Translations under genes and position numbers: made by a program
Shown here: positions 12,158 to 25,996 of the stretch, in pieces
How positions within the stretch are numbered: position 1 is the stretch's first letter
How the letters are laid out: each line of letters starts with the position of its first letter
From: Dreissena polymorpha
Lineage: Eukaryota; Mollusca; Bivalvia; Myida; Dreissenidae
NCBI RefSeq assembly: GCF_020536995.1
Contig: NC_068357.1
Location: forward strand, 71,098,968-71,162,967
Length of the DNA stretch: 64,000 nt
Direction of reading: 5' to 3'
Notes under the pieces: generated by a model
Databases searched by the model: none
What the model was told of the DNA's origin: nothing
The model's input: the letters and a program-made list of their open reading frames with translations, nothing else

Positions 12158-12420
12158 TGAGCCGTGCTCTGTGATATAGAAGTTTAATGCATGTACGTTA
12201 AGTGTCGTCCCAGATTAGCCTGTGAAGTCTGCACAGGCTAATCACTTACGACACTTTCCGCTTTTATGATATTTATCGTTTCAAGAAAGATTCTTCTCAT
12301 CAAAAATCAATTTTAGGCGGAAAGTGTCGTCCCTGGTTAGCCTGTGCGGACTCCAAAGGCTAATCTGGGACGACACTTTACGCACATGCATTTAAGCCCC
12401 TTTTCACAGAGCGCGGCTCA
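12158..12420. mobile_element. TA-flanked palindromic MITE, copy 3
   Basis: Well-preserved copy: starts TGAGCCGTGCTCTGTGATAT, ends CAGAGCGCGGCTCA, TA on both sides. Confidence 0.8.
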
Positions 12421-12682
12421 TATGAAAAAAAAGATTTTCGATTTGTCGTTGTCTATCGGCGAAAAACCAACGATAGGACGCCATTCATCAGACTGATTTT
12501 TTAATTAATACAAACATTTATTTCAAATTTAACATGAGATTACAAAAATATTTTAAACTGAAATGCGAAATACTTTAAAATGCCGTGATAACGCGTCGGA
12601 CTGTTTTGTCTTCAATAATAAGTACAGTTAAGGAGAGATTATTTGTCAGTAAGATGGACAGTGAGTAACATGTAAGACTTAA

Positions 12683-12936
12683 TGTGCCGATCTCTGAGAA
12701 AAAGGGACTTATGCATTTGCGTAAAGAATCGTCTCAGATCAGTCGAGTGCAGTCAGCATTTGCTGACAAGAGATGACACTTTCCCCTTGAAGAGGATTTG
12801 CGTTTGAAAATGGACACGGAAATTCCTTGAAACCGTTAAGTGTCGTCTTTCACAAACCTGTGCGGACTGCACAGGCTAATATGGGACGGTACATTCCGCA
12901 AATGAATTTAGACCGATTTTCCCACAGCGTGGCTAA
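12683..12936. mobile_element. TA-flanked palindromic MITE, copy 4 (old, diverged)
   Basis: Same layout as copy 3 (GCGTAAAGAATCGTCTCAGAT ... hairpins ... CACAGCGTGGCTAA) but much more diverged. It lies 262 bp from copy 3. Confidence 0.6.
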
Positions 12937-14112
12937 ACTAAAAATGCATTAGATACTCCTCATAATCCGTTATCTTGTTATTCGATCAGTCGATGGATGG
13001 TGATATTTCATTTATTTGTTATATGTGTGTGTATGGTGTTATTTGACTGTGTCGTAAACTTGAAAATGTAATTTCGAAAAAACGACGACTAAATTTGCAC
13101 GTTCAATGGCAATCGCTTTCCGAGCAGAGACACTGTTTACACCACAAGACTTTTCCTTTGACCCTAGGAGCAATCTTTAACCGCCTCTATCTCGTCTCAG
13201 ATAGCGAGGTCGGGTGGAGCCGCCACGTGACCATCTGGAGAATGTCGTCTGTCGCGTTATTCTCATTGTCGTCAGATAAATGCGAGACTATCGCGAGACT
13301 ATAATGGCGCATGCGAGATTAGCAACACTCTCATTAACTTTATTACCATCAACTTAGAATCTGGTGTCTAATATTTTAGCCTCATTAACAATTTTCCGTT
13401 ATCTTGCGGTTATCACGGGTTTGATTCATCGCTGTGTAGCCAGCGTTCAGGTACATTGTTGCCGTTTTCTATTGTTTCAATGAAGGAAATGAACAATGTC
13501 AATGCAACACGCGTCGTTCATACGACACTTCCGAGATTTCCGTCAAAGAAATTGAAATAATTATTTTAATAAAAGTGTCTGAAAATCGAAGTTTTATAAT
13601 AAGTTAACGGACTAAAAACAAAATATCATTAAATTTTACGACTTTGCACCAATTTATTTTCTGATCTTTTACGACATCTTATCCGCCGGATGCAATGATT
13701 GGTCATGATTTATAAATAAAGACTTTTGATAAATTTCTGCGCAAACTGTAGAATATAACGCATTGGTTATAGTTTTTTATTGTCTCAACACAGTTTAATC
13801 ACATAAATATGGAACTATTTGTTATAAAATTCAATCAAATCATTTTTACCCGGTCATTTTCCAAAAATCAAAGAAAATGTTACTCGCCAAAATGCAGACA
13901 CCAACACGAATCACAGCAGTCGGCATTTATATTTCGACAATTGTACCATGTTACAGAAAAATAATTGGACTAATTCATATCAGCCTCAGTTGAATAGAAA
14001 AACAAATGTCCAAAAGTAAGAAATATCCACAAAAGGCATGTCTTTTTTATCAATATGTCGCAGCGGTCTGTTTTCCATCTCACACTTTCCTGGGTTATCA
14101 TCTTTCTACCAT
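12937..14112. other. Intronic stretch with a GC-richer island at about 13095-13310
   Basis: Mostly AT-rich. The island contains CCGCCACGTGACCATCTG (a CACGTG E-box next to a CATCTG E-box) and GCGAGACTATCGCGAGACT. No exon is supported. It could be a regulatory island in the proposed SIX4/5 intron (inference). Confidence 0.3.
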
Positions 14113-14258
14113 TTACCCTCCTTGGATCAGAAATAGAGAGAGAATGGCCGTAGGTCATGACCATTCCCACCACAAATTTGAGACCGGACCGGGGATCAAA
14201 CCCGCGATCTTTCCGACTTGTAATCCGGTCCTCTACCAATCTGAGCAAGCTAACGGGT
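14113..14258 (-). mobile_element. tRNA-derived SINE (second type)
   Basis: On the minus strand, TTAGCTTGCTCAGATTGG with GTAGAGG resembles a tRNA A box and D loop, and GCGGGTTTGATCCCCGGTC contains a B box. A non-tRNA body follows (GGTCATGACCTACGGCC). It lacks proper acceptor pairing, so it is a SINE rather than a tRNA gene. Confidence 0.6.
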
Positions 14259-14509
14259 CTGCGATTGCTAAATATCGTTAATATCAGTTAAAAAGTTATT
14301 AAGAATGAAGTAACACACTTGTCGAACCTGCCATGGAAGGCTGCCTTTATGTGCACTTGTATCTACGCTCTCGGATTTAAATAGGAAACTTAAGTATTCA
14401 ACCGTTTAAAAGAACACATTGTTACAGCAATATATCACCGAAAATATTAACTGGTAATAGTCTTTCAAACAACTAAGGTTTTACCTCAATGGCTACAAAA
14501 TACTTACTA

Positions 14510-14734
14510 TTAACCCATTTATGCCTAGCGTCTAGGAAAAAAAGCCTTGGCGAACAGCGTAGACCCAGATGAGACGCCGCATAATTCGGCGTCTCATCTG
14601 GGTCTGCGCTGTTTGCTTAAAGGAATTTCTGTAGCAATATTCTAAATATAGAAATTAATATACTAGACATCCCTAATTTTGGAACTAAATTGATCCAATT
14701 TAGAAGGATGTGAGAGTCGGCATAAATGGGTTAA
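14510..14734 (-). mobile_element. piggyBac-like TTAA MITE, copy 1
   Basis: Ends TTAACCCATTTATGCCTAG and the complementary CATAAATGGGTTAA. The middle holds the hairpin GAGACGCCGCATAATTCGGC...TCTC. TTAA target duplication with termini starting CCC is the piggyBac signature. Inverted relative to the other five copies. Confidence 0.8.
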
Positions 14735-15655
14735 TAAAAACCACATTCAACGCGTTCAACGCGTGTTGGCATACATTATGAACTTATTTTGTATCTTGTC
14801 TATAATTTGATTTAAAGAAGGAAATGTTTGAAATGCCTGAATGTTTACAGCCGGCGTTGACACTTTAAACAGCGCATCGAACGCTGATGGTTCTAATTCA
14901 AAACAGTCACAACCGCAAATAGGCAAAGAATTTACAATGTAATTGGTGTCAAAAAAAGAACAGCGCTAATTTGTCTTTAGGCAAAACGGTTATTCCACTC
15001 CCAAATATAAACAAATCCAAATCATTTCAGTATTACTCACTGCAAATATTTCTTGAATTGATCACCTCTTGTGTGTCGTAAATGTTTTTCTTTTCAAACG
15101 TCCAAAGCTTTTAATTTCATCATTAATTGGTTAACAATTGTGAATATTGTACACATATTGATCTCTCGGCGGTCTTTATCTAGTTGGTTTTCAGCCTTCA
15201 TTTCTCATTATTGTCATAAAGGAATTTCAAACGGATTGTTTGAATATATATTTTCTGTTCAATAATCGGCATTCAGTGTTTTCCGGCGAAGTTGATAAAG
15301 GATTCGAAGAAGCCGGGTGGGCTGATGGCGACATACTGCTTCGTTCACAATATCGACTGGAGTTGCGGACAATGCGCATCGTTTCTGCGCATCACATCCA
15401 CAACGTTTTGTTGTTGTACCTGGTACAAATATTAGACGCAAATGACACCTTGACAGGCATTGTTGCTTAAAAAAAAAAGTTTATTTCGTTTTTTTTAATG
15501 CATAAAATTAACATGGAAACCGGATTTCAGTATTGAAAAGAAATGTATAAACTTTCTCGAATTGATTTATTTTCGTCATTTATAAGAATATTAATTTCAC
15601 TAGTTAGGTGAACATCCACGTGCAGAATTCCTAGTTTTATTTTAAAGAGTTCTCA
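14735..15655. other. Intronic stretch with a GC-richer patch at about 15265-15450
   Basis: No exon supported. The patch is open for 60-76 codons on both strands but lacks clear splice sites. Confidence 0.3.
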
Positions 15656-16115
<460 letters not shown>

Positions 16116-18975
16116 CATCATCATAATCGTTCGTGTAAAGTCGTTTTTGGGGTAATATAAAGTTGTTATAGAAATAATTGTACTACTGTGTTTTTAGAGA
16201 TTGAATGTTCTATCATTTATTTGTTTACATGATATGAGATAACATAAAAATATAATTACATAAACTAAAACAGCAGCTTTAACTAATCTTAAACAGAGTA
16301 TTAAAAATCTCGAGATAAATTTGAAGATCCATTTTCCTTGCCCACTATTTTGCAAAAAAATCACCGCTATTTTTTTATCAAAATACTGTGTGAGGTTTAT
16401 TTTTATAATGAAGTGACACTTGTATTTAAAAAAAAACTTTAATTAAATACTAGACATTTAATTGGAACCGCTATGGCGGAAAAAAGTTCACTTCGATAGA
16501 TAATTTGCCGGAAATGAAGGGCCTACTTCCCGACGCGTTTTCTCCTTAAACGGTACGATGAAAAGGTAGAAACGGTACAGCGAATCACTTATTTGGTCCC
16601 CTGCTGAAGCAAATAAGAGTTAACATCTCTGAGAGATAGCCATAGGCGGACTTCACATCCTTTTTAACACAGTTCGCTCGATTCCCGGAGTCATCTGAGG
16701 TTAACAAGATATAGTGGATGTTAACCTCAATTGACCTTTTTCTTTTCGTCGATTTACCGAAATTTTGAGCAGATCTAATGAAGCAGAATCAATTACGTTG
16801 CACGAAAATGTATTCTATGAGAGGCGTGTTATTTACCCGGTAGTCTATCTTTGTCGACCATTCACCGCCACTGCGTTGACAAAATGTTGGCGATATAGTA
16901 CTTTTAAGTGCTTTGTAAGAATCTGAATGAATATGGAACAGTGAATGCTTACTCCACCGTAGAATAAATGATTGAGTTTGACTTGACTTATTCAATGGTG
17001 GCCTCGCTCTCGATCTTAGTCGCATAGGCTGCTAACATTTTTTGTGAACGATGTCAATAGATTCAAGTGGCCATGTTAATGAGTCTAGAGTGTGCAGATT
17101 GTGATTGAATATAGCGACGATTTGTGTGCCATTAGAAATGCAAACTTAAGATATTGTACGAACATATTTAAAGAGATGTGACAGAATTCAAATACAACAT
17201 GTCAGCGAGCTCTGAAAGAAAACGTGAGGAATGGAAATATTGATTTAAAAAACCTAACCGTTAATTACATTACAAATACCATTTTTCTCTTCGACTATTT
17301 ATCGACGCATGTCACAAATCGCGTAATCCGTCCTTTGAACTTTCATGTAATTAAAATGGCGACTGAAAATCTAGGCATGATCGCAGTTTCGAATTTCAGG
17401 AGAATATTAATAAAATACTAATTTTGCAGTAATAAATCATGGAACACCAGTATTTTCCGGGAAAGGCCACGTATTTTATTACTGTTATTTTGTGTTTATT
17501 AGATTAATAAAACAGGGATGAACATCTTCTTCGATGGATATGCATGTCAACAATATGGGATTTAATTAAAGCAATATGTCTGAGGTTTAGTTTAAATGGA
17601 TAAATCGAAAAGCGGCCAAATGTCGTTTTGTCTAACGCGTGACATACTTTTTTAACTGTCGTCAATTCAAATCGTGTGTAGCATTTTCGCTTTTTACTAT
17701 ATAATTTGATTTACTTAATGGTATAAAGAGTGAAAGAATATCATGAAATACATTTGCAACGTCTTAAAGTAAACCGTCTGTTCGTGTTATATTTATCGAG
17801 TATTCTGTATTTAGAAAGATCTAAATAGAATTTTAATATACTTTATATTTTGATGTTATAACCATACAACAATCAAACACGAATATTCTTTACAGGCTTT
17901 ACGCATTTCAATGATTTAAAAAATAAAATAAACATCCAATCTGAGAAACCAAATCTAAACTATTGGGGTTATAAGTCTTTTTCATAAAACAATTAAATTA
18001 AATTTGAACATACCCTTCTTTTCCTTATATGCTTATGAAATTGCTTAACTGTCAGTGAATGTTCACATTTAAGGTAAAAGAATTACGGTAAGCTAAAACA
18101 TATCTCAGACGACGCATCTTTTTCATCTTAACATAACTTCTTTGGAAATCCTTTGTATAGAAGGAAAGTAGAGATAAGAATTCTAACGAGGTTGTCATAG
18201 CAAGTCTATTAATGTGTCGCTGCCAAGAGGCTATTGACATTCAACAACGTCTATTGTTGGGCCCTCGTTAATACAAGAGCTGTCCGACAACGACCCCAAG
18301 TGTCGTGTGGGGTGTAGCCTATTGCGTTTCCTCTTTTACAACGACATTGTACTATGATTTCCGTATGTAAAACTCGGCGCTTTTGATTAGCACTTTATGC
18401 TCTTGAGTCTAGTCATAATTACCGGTTACGGAACAGATCAAGTGTATATGAAGGGACGACAACTCGTGTCAAGAGTGGCTGCCCTTAGCTTTTGACCAAC
18501 GCCTTTGTCGGTTAACCTTTAAACCGCAGGTATTGGCCAGGGGCTAGGCGTTTGCATCAAAGTCCTAAAATATCTCACAAACATTCAACTAAAACATAAG
18601 TAATCAGTTCTATGCAGGGACCAAACGTATTCATATCTTAGTAATCATACATAAATTTCCGCAGTATGAACGTAAAGGTTGAATAATCGACTCTTTAAAT
18701 GTATTTGCCTCTGTCTTAACGCCGATATAATAATACCGCAACTTAAGTATTTAGAATTTTTTATTAAATTGACTGGAATATTGAATACCACCAGTTAAGT
18801 ATTAGTTTTTCGTTTATGAAATTTCGTGAATCTTCAAAACGTTTAACAACATGCGTGCTAAAGGATTGGTTCAAATATTGTGTATATGTTGACGTTTGCC
18901 ATTCAATATCATAAAACCAACACAATTTTGCGTATCCTGCTATTCCGTTTATAAATAGTTGCAGTATTTACTGCA
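16116..18975. other. Intronic stretch with scattered GC-richer patches
   Basis: No exon or known repeat is supported. Patches near 16480-16780 and 18240-18560 are less AT-rich; the first holds an 11-bp inverted repeat (16696-16729). Confidence 0.35.
16696..16729. repeat. 11-bp perfect inverted repeat around GTTAAC
   Basis: TGAGGTTAACA (16696-16706) and TGTTAACCTCA (16719-16729) are exact complements with a 12-base spacer. Confidence 0.6.
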
Positions 18976-19205
18976 TTAACCCATTTATGCCTAGTGGACT
19001 CTCCCATTCATCTAAATTGGATCAATTCATTACCAAAATTAGGGATGTCTAGTATATTTATTTCTATATTTAGAATATTTCTTACAGAAAGTCCTTTAAG
19101 CAAACAGCGCAGACCCAGATGAGACGCCGCATCATGCGGCGTCTCACCTGGGTCTACGCTATTTGCCAGGGCCTTATTTCAAGACGCTAAGCATAAATGG
19201 GTTAA
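18976..19205 (+). mobile_element. piggyBac-like TTAA MITE, copy 2
   Basis: TTAACCCATTTATGCCTAG at the left, GCATAAATGGGTTAA at the right, central hairpin GAGACGCCGCATCATGCGGC. Confidence 0.85.
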
Positions 19206-19970
19206 AGAGATCTTTAGTTTACTATTTTTACGAAAACAACAGAAATAATACACATTTTCCATCATTACTCTTAAAAACTCGATTCCAATTGTTTATTACT
19301 GATTATCAGGACTGCATTATTTAAGAGTGTATTTGTACGTCCTAAAATCGTAATTTAATGATCATTAAACAACGACGACTCGAAAATGCTTTACACACTT
19401 TCTACTTTCAAACATGTTTTGCTTGAGCCACGCGCTTCGTGTGTAAATCAAATGGGGCCGTGACAGCACTAGTGACAAAGTTCCATTGATGAACGTGTAA
19501 CATATGTGCCGCTTTACATGAAATAATGGAAATTAATTCAATGGAAATAATAGACTTACTTCAGTTAGCGAGGCAAAACCGTGATTTTAAACGTGATAAA
19601 TTGATTTACATGTATAAGGCTACCGATAAAACAATGCATATCAATTGTTCGTAACATGTTATCTGTTATCGTGTTTTTTTAATTAATATCTCAGGATAAA
19701 TTGTCAAAACATGTTTAGTGGCAGCACAATGTGATGACTGTTGTTGAAAATTACACTTTTTTGTTTTAATTGTATGTTCACGAAACATATTTTCTAGTTC
19801 GCCATTTTCCCAATACTTTTTCAATATGTATGTGTGCATCAAGTTATAACACAATAGCCATTCGCAGATTAAGATGAGGACCTGGTTCATATATTGTAAG
19901 TCTTGCAGTGCAGATAAGATTTCTGTTCTGGTCGTAGCTTGAATTTCTTTTCCTTTATTATTATAATATA
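19206..19970. other. AT-rich stretch
   Basis: Nothing recognised. Confidence 0.4.
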
Positions 19971-20140
19971 TGAGCCGTGCTCTGTAAAACGGGGGTTTAA
20001 TGCACGTGCGTAAAGTGTCATCCCAGACTAGCCTGTGCAGTCCTCACAGGCTAAGCTCGGATGACACTTTCCGCTTTTATGATAATTTTCGTTTAAAGAA
20101 AGTCTCTTCTTAGCAAAATCTTGTTTAGGTAGAAAGTATA
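19971..20140. mobile_element. TA-flanked palindromic MITE, copy 5 (left half only)
   Basis: Begins TGAGCCGTGCTCTGTAAAAC and runs through the first hairpin and AT-rich middle, then loses similarity; the second hairpin and right terminus are missing. Confidence 0.7.
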
Positions 20141-20675
20141 TGTATATAAATTAATAACGTGAAGACTTCATTTAGTTATATTGAGGAACACATCAAAAGC
20201 CCAACAAGACTTAAATGTATATTTGTCATCATTATGTTTTTAATTTCATGTTACAAACAACGTTTATAATATCTGGCTAATAGTAATCTTACATTTATAA
20301 ATACCAGTATAGGCGTTTAAATTGAGTATGATTAGCACAATAATAAATAAATCAATTGCCTACAGCCTTATTTAATACTATCCCTTGAAAAAACAAAACA
20401 CATGAATCCACATGTGTGTTGTATAATCTAGAAATCGTATTATTATCAAACGGATCATAAACACACGTAACAAATAATATGATACCTTACTTAATACTTT
20501 ATGTAGAAAATAACCATTCACACCATAATATTCAATACGCGATATGCTTCCGGGAATACTAAAAATGACGATCGGATATGCAGCATGTATTATTAAAACG
20601 TCCTGAGTAGTGAGTACAATATAAGAACCTTTATCTAATGTTCATTTGGTCAAGCCTAAAACGGATAAAACAATT
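20141..20675. other. AT-rich stretch
   Basis: Nothing recognised. Confidence 0.4.
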
Positions 20676-20740
20676 CGTGAAGTCCGCAGAGGCAAATCAG
20701 GGACGACGCTTTCCGCCTAAAAAAAAACATTTTTATAGTA
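20676..20740. mobile_element. TA-flanked palindromic MITE, small fragment
   Basis: Only GTCCGCAGAGGCAAATCAGG plus the GACGACGCTTTCCGC block of the first hairpin remains. Confidence 0.5.
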
Positions 20741-21413
20741 CGTATTTAAAAAGAAACCAGATGATGATAACACTACCGTGTTACAATATTTTATTTGTTT
20801 AACATCTTCAGAACTTTATATTGATAAAAGTTCGTTCTTATATAAAAACGCTATAAAACAGTTAGCAACCAAAAAGCAAGTTTTTATTACTGTGTATCAT
20901 CAATGATTCCAAATTGTTTAAAATTCATTTCTCGCGGCGTTTGGTCGTTAAATAACAATATTCGCAACATCCGTCCCGATGAAAACCCCATTAAACGCAT
21001 CTTGCGTGAAAGACCTTTGGACATACGGTGTTAGTACAAACGCTGGTGCAACAATTGTTTTCATACAAATCAGTGTGTAGATCATTTCAAAAGGGTTCGA
21101 TTTTCTAGTTAACACGGTATCACCTCTTCAATAACGAACAGACGTTGACACTAAGCGTTTTCCCTGTAATGACTGGCTTTGGTATGTTAAAGTAAAAATC
21201 TATTAGTAAATTATTTATATCGTTAATAATTTTCGGAAGTTTATTTGTTTATTTGTTTTTATTGTATACTGTTATAATGTATAAACATAAAGCATGCAAT
21301 ATAGGCAAATCATATTACTTGGCGAAAATAACATACCGAATCGATACACCTGTTGTTGTTAAATGTTTGATGTGGAACAAAAACCACATGCTACAACCTG
21401 CAGATCTTACATA
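20741..21413. other. AT-rich stretch
   Basis: Nothing recognised. Confidence 0.4.
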
Positions 21414-21660
21414 TGGGTCGTGTTCTGTGAAAAGGGGGTTTAATGCATGTGCGTAAAGTGTCGTCCCATATTAACCTGTGCAGTCCGCACAGGCTAATCA
21501 GGGACGAAACTGTGCGCTTTTATTGTACTTTTCGTTAACAGAAAGTCTCTTCTTTGCAAAAATCAAGTTTAAGCGGAAAGTGTCGTCCCTGATAAGCCTG
21601 TGTGGACTGACGACACTTTGCGCACATGCATTAAGCCCCATTTTCACAGAGCACGGCTCA
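21414..21660. mobile_element. TA-flanked palindromic MITE, copy 6
   Basis: Starts TGGGTCGTGTTCTGTGAAAA and ends CAGAGCACGGCTCA. The second hairpin is shortened. Confidence 0.75.
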
Positions 21661-22864
21661 TATTTAAAGGAATTTTAATCGGTTTATAAAGTCAATATAC
21701 CACACAATAAATAATGTGTTAACATATCCTTACACAAATCATAAAGAAACGCATATAATAATAAGATATAGCATAGCATGAGCGTTCGTTCATCTCTTGA
21801 AAGCAATATCAACATATCGTATAGACAACTAATACACTACTTGCTTACAAATTCCTTGTACATTGGTAACCTCAAATTCTTCAAAAAAATAGTGTTTGAA
21901 TGTTTGATATAAATTTTCAATAAAATTTTATAATCATGTAACGTGTATTCGTTACAGAAAAGATTATAAGAGCCAATAATGTTTTAATACGGAAAATAAA
22001 AACAAAAATTGTTTATAAAACTATAGTATCTATCAATTTTTGTGAGTAATAATTGCATTTGTATTAAATTTCCGCCCTGTAAACTAAACTAAGTGTTCTA
22101 AAGAAATATTGAAAAACAACGAAGTGCTCATTAAGTACATACTAGGTACTGCAAAATAATGCGTATTTACTTATATTCAAATGTTAAAAATTACAATGAC
22201 TGTGTTTGTTCTACCATAAAATGACACTTGCAACATTGGGTAAATATTCTTTCATAATGTGCCATTATCTGTCGCATATATACCTCTAGATCATCTATGT
22301 TTGTTTTCGCATAGATGGCCGACGTTGGGTTATGATAAAATTAATTGACTAGTGTATATAGATTGAGATATTACTTTCAGACCTTATAGATTGCTCTCTT
22401 AATCAAATGTTTTCAAGTTTTTAATATTCACTAAGGAACTATATCCCTATAGATGTACTATAGTTTCGTTTTCGTATATATGGTCAACAAAGGGGTAATA
22501 CTAATACTTAAACAATACTTAACTACGAGTTAGTGTAGTATATGGGGAGGTAGTATTTTATATCAAACAGCTTTAACATTATTAGCATTTCTAATCCTAT
22601 ATTGCCAAAAGTCTTTAACTACGAATGAAAATAACATACACGTATAAAGTTGGATGTATGCGATTATATATTTCCTTCATATGACTTCATATAAATGTAT
22701 TTTCCTTTCTACAAAAAAGATTCAAAGTATACGAATGTATAAAAAAGAAAACTATTTCATATACCAGGTTTGAAATATAATAACATTCACTAATGAATTT
22801 TGATGCATAATAATGTAATAACTGATGCAATTTTTAAACTACATTTGGCATCATGTGGTTCCTA
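21661..22864. other. AT-rich stretch
   Basis: Nothing recognised. Confidence 0.4.
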
Positions 22865-23033
22865 GGTAATTACATTCTCACGAAAACACCAAAACATCTT
22901 TATTCATTATATTGTAAATTGATCTTTATTCGAAATGATGTATATTTTGTATTTACTTTATGCTGTTATTGTAGATGTAATGTAAATGACGATTAGCTTT
23001 ACATGCTTAAGTCTGAATAAACTATTCTGTTCT
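22865..23033 (+). mobile_element. LINE 3' end, strongly 5'-truncated (same family as 52793-53524)
   Basis: Shares ATGATGTATATTTTGTATTT, ACATGCTTAAGTC and the terminal AATAAACTATTCTGTTCT with the minus-strand copy at about 52793-52920. Both end at the same place, as expected of 5'-truncated LINE insertions. No coding sequence is left. Confidence 0.6.
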
Positions 23034-24257
23034 CCATCTAAGAAAGCGTTTCCGTTACATTTTAAAAACACATCAAAATCAAACTGTAGTTTGATAAATT
23101 AAATGTTTTCCCTCAATTTTTATATTGAAAGATAGATCTATATATATTAGGGCTTTGCATTCCGAATGCAATATTGTGTAAAAAGTTGTTTGCAATTAGA
23201 GTTTAATTGAGTTAAAAAAAAAAGGTCTACCTATTCAAACATTCACGTTGATTATGTATTATAAAATAACCTAACATTTGCAAAGTGTACAAAAAAAAAA
23301 TAACATTTAACTCGTTATTTGACTGTTTTGAATGCATATCTTCAGACAATTTCAATTACCCGTTCCATTAACTCAAGCTTTGTGTATACGTCAATTAACT
23401 ATAAAGACGCGAAATGCCGCTTAAGGTTGTTGAAAATACAGTATTGTCCGCTGAAATTTAATATTTTATTATCTCGTTAATGTGCGGAAAAGATTTATTT
23501 GATAAAGGTTCATCTACATTCAAACCTTGCATAGATCTATGAAATATGTAAATTCAATGTTTTTCAGTAACTGATAGTTTAAATTAAGTTTCATAAGAGT
23601 CTGTGGGAAGGAAACGATACCGTCACAATCTTATAAGTGTATATGGTAAAGTTGTTAACGAGCTAGAGGAGTAAAAGACAGTCACATAATATTTTAGCTC
23701 ATAATGCAATCTTTAGTAATATTTTTGTTTTAAGGAACGATAGCACTAGCGTGCATTCGAACCAATACGAGTCATTTAAGCCCATATTTATGTATAAATA
23801 ATATAAAAACATAAATGACGATTTAAAGCAACGCATGTTTGTGTGTGCAATGTATTTAAAAAGCATTTGTTTGTTCAATGTGAAAAATGTATTTGTATAC
23901 CGTATTGATGAACGTGTTCTTTCCAAAACAAGCTTATTTTAGTAATTTATACCTAAATTGATAATTTAAAATACTTCAAGTTACAGTAGTATTAGGTGGT
24001 TCTGGTTGGGATGCCAGCAACGGCTTGTGGTGTTAGTGATGGTAGTAGTAGGTATTGTTGTTATTGTTGTAGTGGTAGTAGTAAATCGCTTATTTTTTAT
24101 TTGTTTTGTTGGGGTTTTCGCCAATTTCAATATAATTGCAGTCATATCACGCCGGACAGTTAACTTTCGCCCAATGGAAAATTGGCTTAACAGTACTTAC
24201 TGGACATACTTATTTCGACACTTAATTTACAACTGCCCAACTTGAATTAAAGCTTGA
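23034..24257. other. AT-rich stretch
   Basis: No gene. A short (GGT/AGT)-rich patch is near 24030-24080. Confidence 0.4.
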
Positions 24258-24388
24258 GGAGAATGGTCGCAGACTGAATTTCATAACCAATTCCCACACA
24301 AGTTATATTGCTGGCCGGGGATCGAACACGCGATTCATGGATGTGTTGCCCAGCACTCTACCAAGTGGGCAGGTCGTAGCAGCCAATA
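24258..24388 (-). mobile_element. tRNA-derived SINE fragment (second or related type)
   Basis: Minus strand: CACTTGGTAGAGTGCTGGGC (A-box/D-loop like) and GCGTGTTCGATCCCCGGCC (B box), then a body with GGGAATTGGTTATGAAATTC that parallels the GGGAATGGTCATGACC body of the 14.1 kb copy. Confidence 0.55.
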
Positions 24389-24988
24389 GTAGAAGATAAA
24401 GAAGTTGTGGCAATAGAAGTAATTGATGCTGCAGACACAAAATTAATGATCATCATATTGTTATTTTTTTTTTTCTTGCTGTTGTGATTTTTCTTCGGCC
24501 AAAAAAAATCTGATTATTCACTGTAAATACTATACACGTAATTAAACTGCATGTATATACAGGTAAAACAAAACTCAGTCACGCATTTTGCAAGTACGAG
24601 GTGCCTTTCATTCAAACTGCGCAACAGGTGTATAATTTTAATGTTCAGACGGCAACTTATTTCAAGATTATAAAATTGTGAAATTCGGTACGCCACACAA
24701 TGTGCCTTGCGATACATCACCTGCCTTGTTCGTGTGAGATTCACTTCACTTATTTATATGGTGTGACAAAAAATATAAAAAAAATTCGTTATAAAAAGTC
24801 TCGATAACAAGGAAGTTTGAAAATTTCAAAGAACTATGAATACCTATGTATATTATCTATGTTAATATAAACTATTTTATTTTCAGAAAAGGTTGGTCAT
24901 GAATTGGATCGATATGATTGATATGTTTGTGATAATGATGATCTTACTTGTGACATTTTGACGACGACGACGATGATGGCGATTATAG

Positions 24989-25030
<42 letters not shown>

Positions 25031-25990
25031 GGAGGAGGAGGAGGAGGATTAGGAGGAGGACGATGAAGATGATGATGATTGGATGGTGGTTTTGTCTAGG
25101 TTAAGTTGATAGTTATCACGATGGCGGTGAGATTATGATGAGGATAATAACGCTGACATTGCTGCTGCTGGCCATGATGTTGATGAATGTGCTGACGGTG
25201 ATAATGGCGTCGTTGATGAAGATGACGGCGAACAGAAAAAGAAAAAATATTAATTGGAAAATTGCAAATGTTCTTAATAATTGTTATTGTAAATGTGAAT
25301 ACTATTGACACGTTTAATTAAACGACTGCGAAGCATAGAAACCATCTGTGTTTGCTTAAATTCATTCATGACATTAAAGTGTCATCGAAGATGTGAATAA
25401 AGCGAACATTTTGCTATTATTTTCTAAATACTATACCCAGTATTATTTACAGCTGAGAGTTCTGAATGACTAATCTGGTCGCACGGATTGCTGAGCATTG
25501 CACGCCGTGTGATAAATTTGATTCATATAAAATATATTTATTTATGATTGTACGCGGTCGTAATTTGTATAGACATATTAAAAAAATTATTATTATGGTA
25601 TTTAAATTTGATTATTGCCGACATAATGTTTCGGCTTTCAGTATGTTTTGGTGAAATACTATCACGTACGTTTAATAATTTGTAGAACCCGTTTTAACAG
25701 CAAAACCGAATAGTAGTGACTCGGTGGCGTCGCATATGTTTATATACAAAACCTCATACTGTGTATCTGCGAAACCTTACAAACTTTAGCTGCTTTTCAT
25801 GAAATGTACGATAAGGCATAAATACGGTATGGTTATGTGGTTACAACTTCTCCGGAAAATAGTTCGTAGAAAAAAAGAGAAATATATGCATTTAATGTTT
25901 TCTGTAGGCATTAATTGCAAATGAGGCAACATTTTTATATTTCCTTCTTTCCGCACTCGGTCAAAAACAAAAGAGTAAAATATTGAGAAT
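24389..25990. other. Non-coding stretch with (GAT)n/(GAG)n microsatellite
   Basis: A GAT/GAG/GAC trinucleotide tract lies at about 24985-25080. Open frames around it are repeat read-through. The part next to 25996 begins the proposed SIX4/5 intron. Confidence 0.6.
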
Positions 25991-25996
25991 ACTAAC

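Noticed and set aside
14180-14257. Functional tRNA gene
   Set aside because: A and B boxes are present, but there is no proper acceptor stem and a repeat body follows, so it is called a SINE.
25096-25311. His/Gln-rich minus-strand frame
   Set aside because: Arises from GAT/GCT-type simple repeats.
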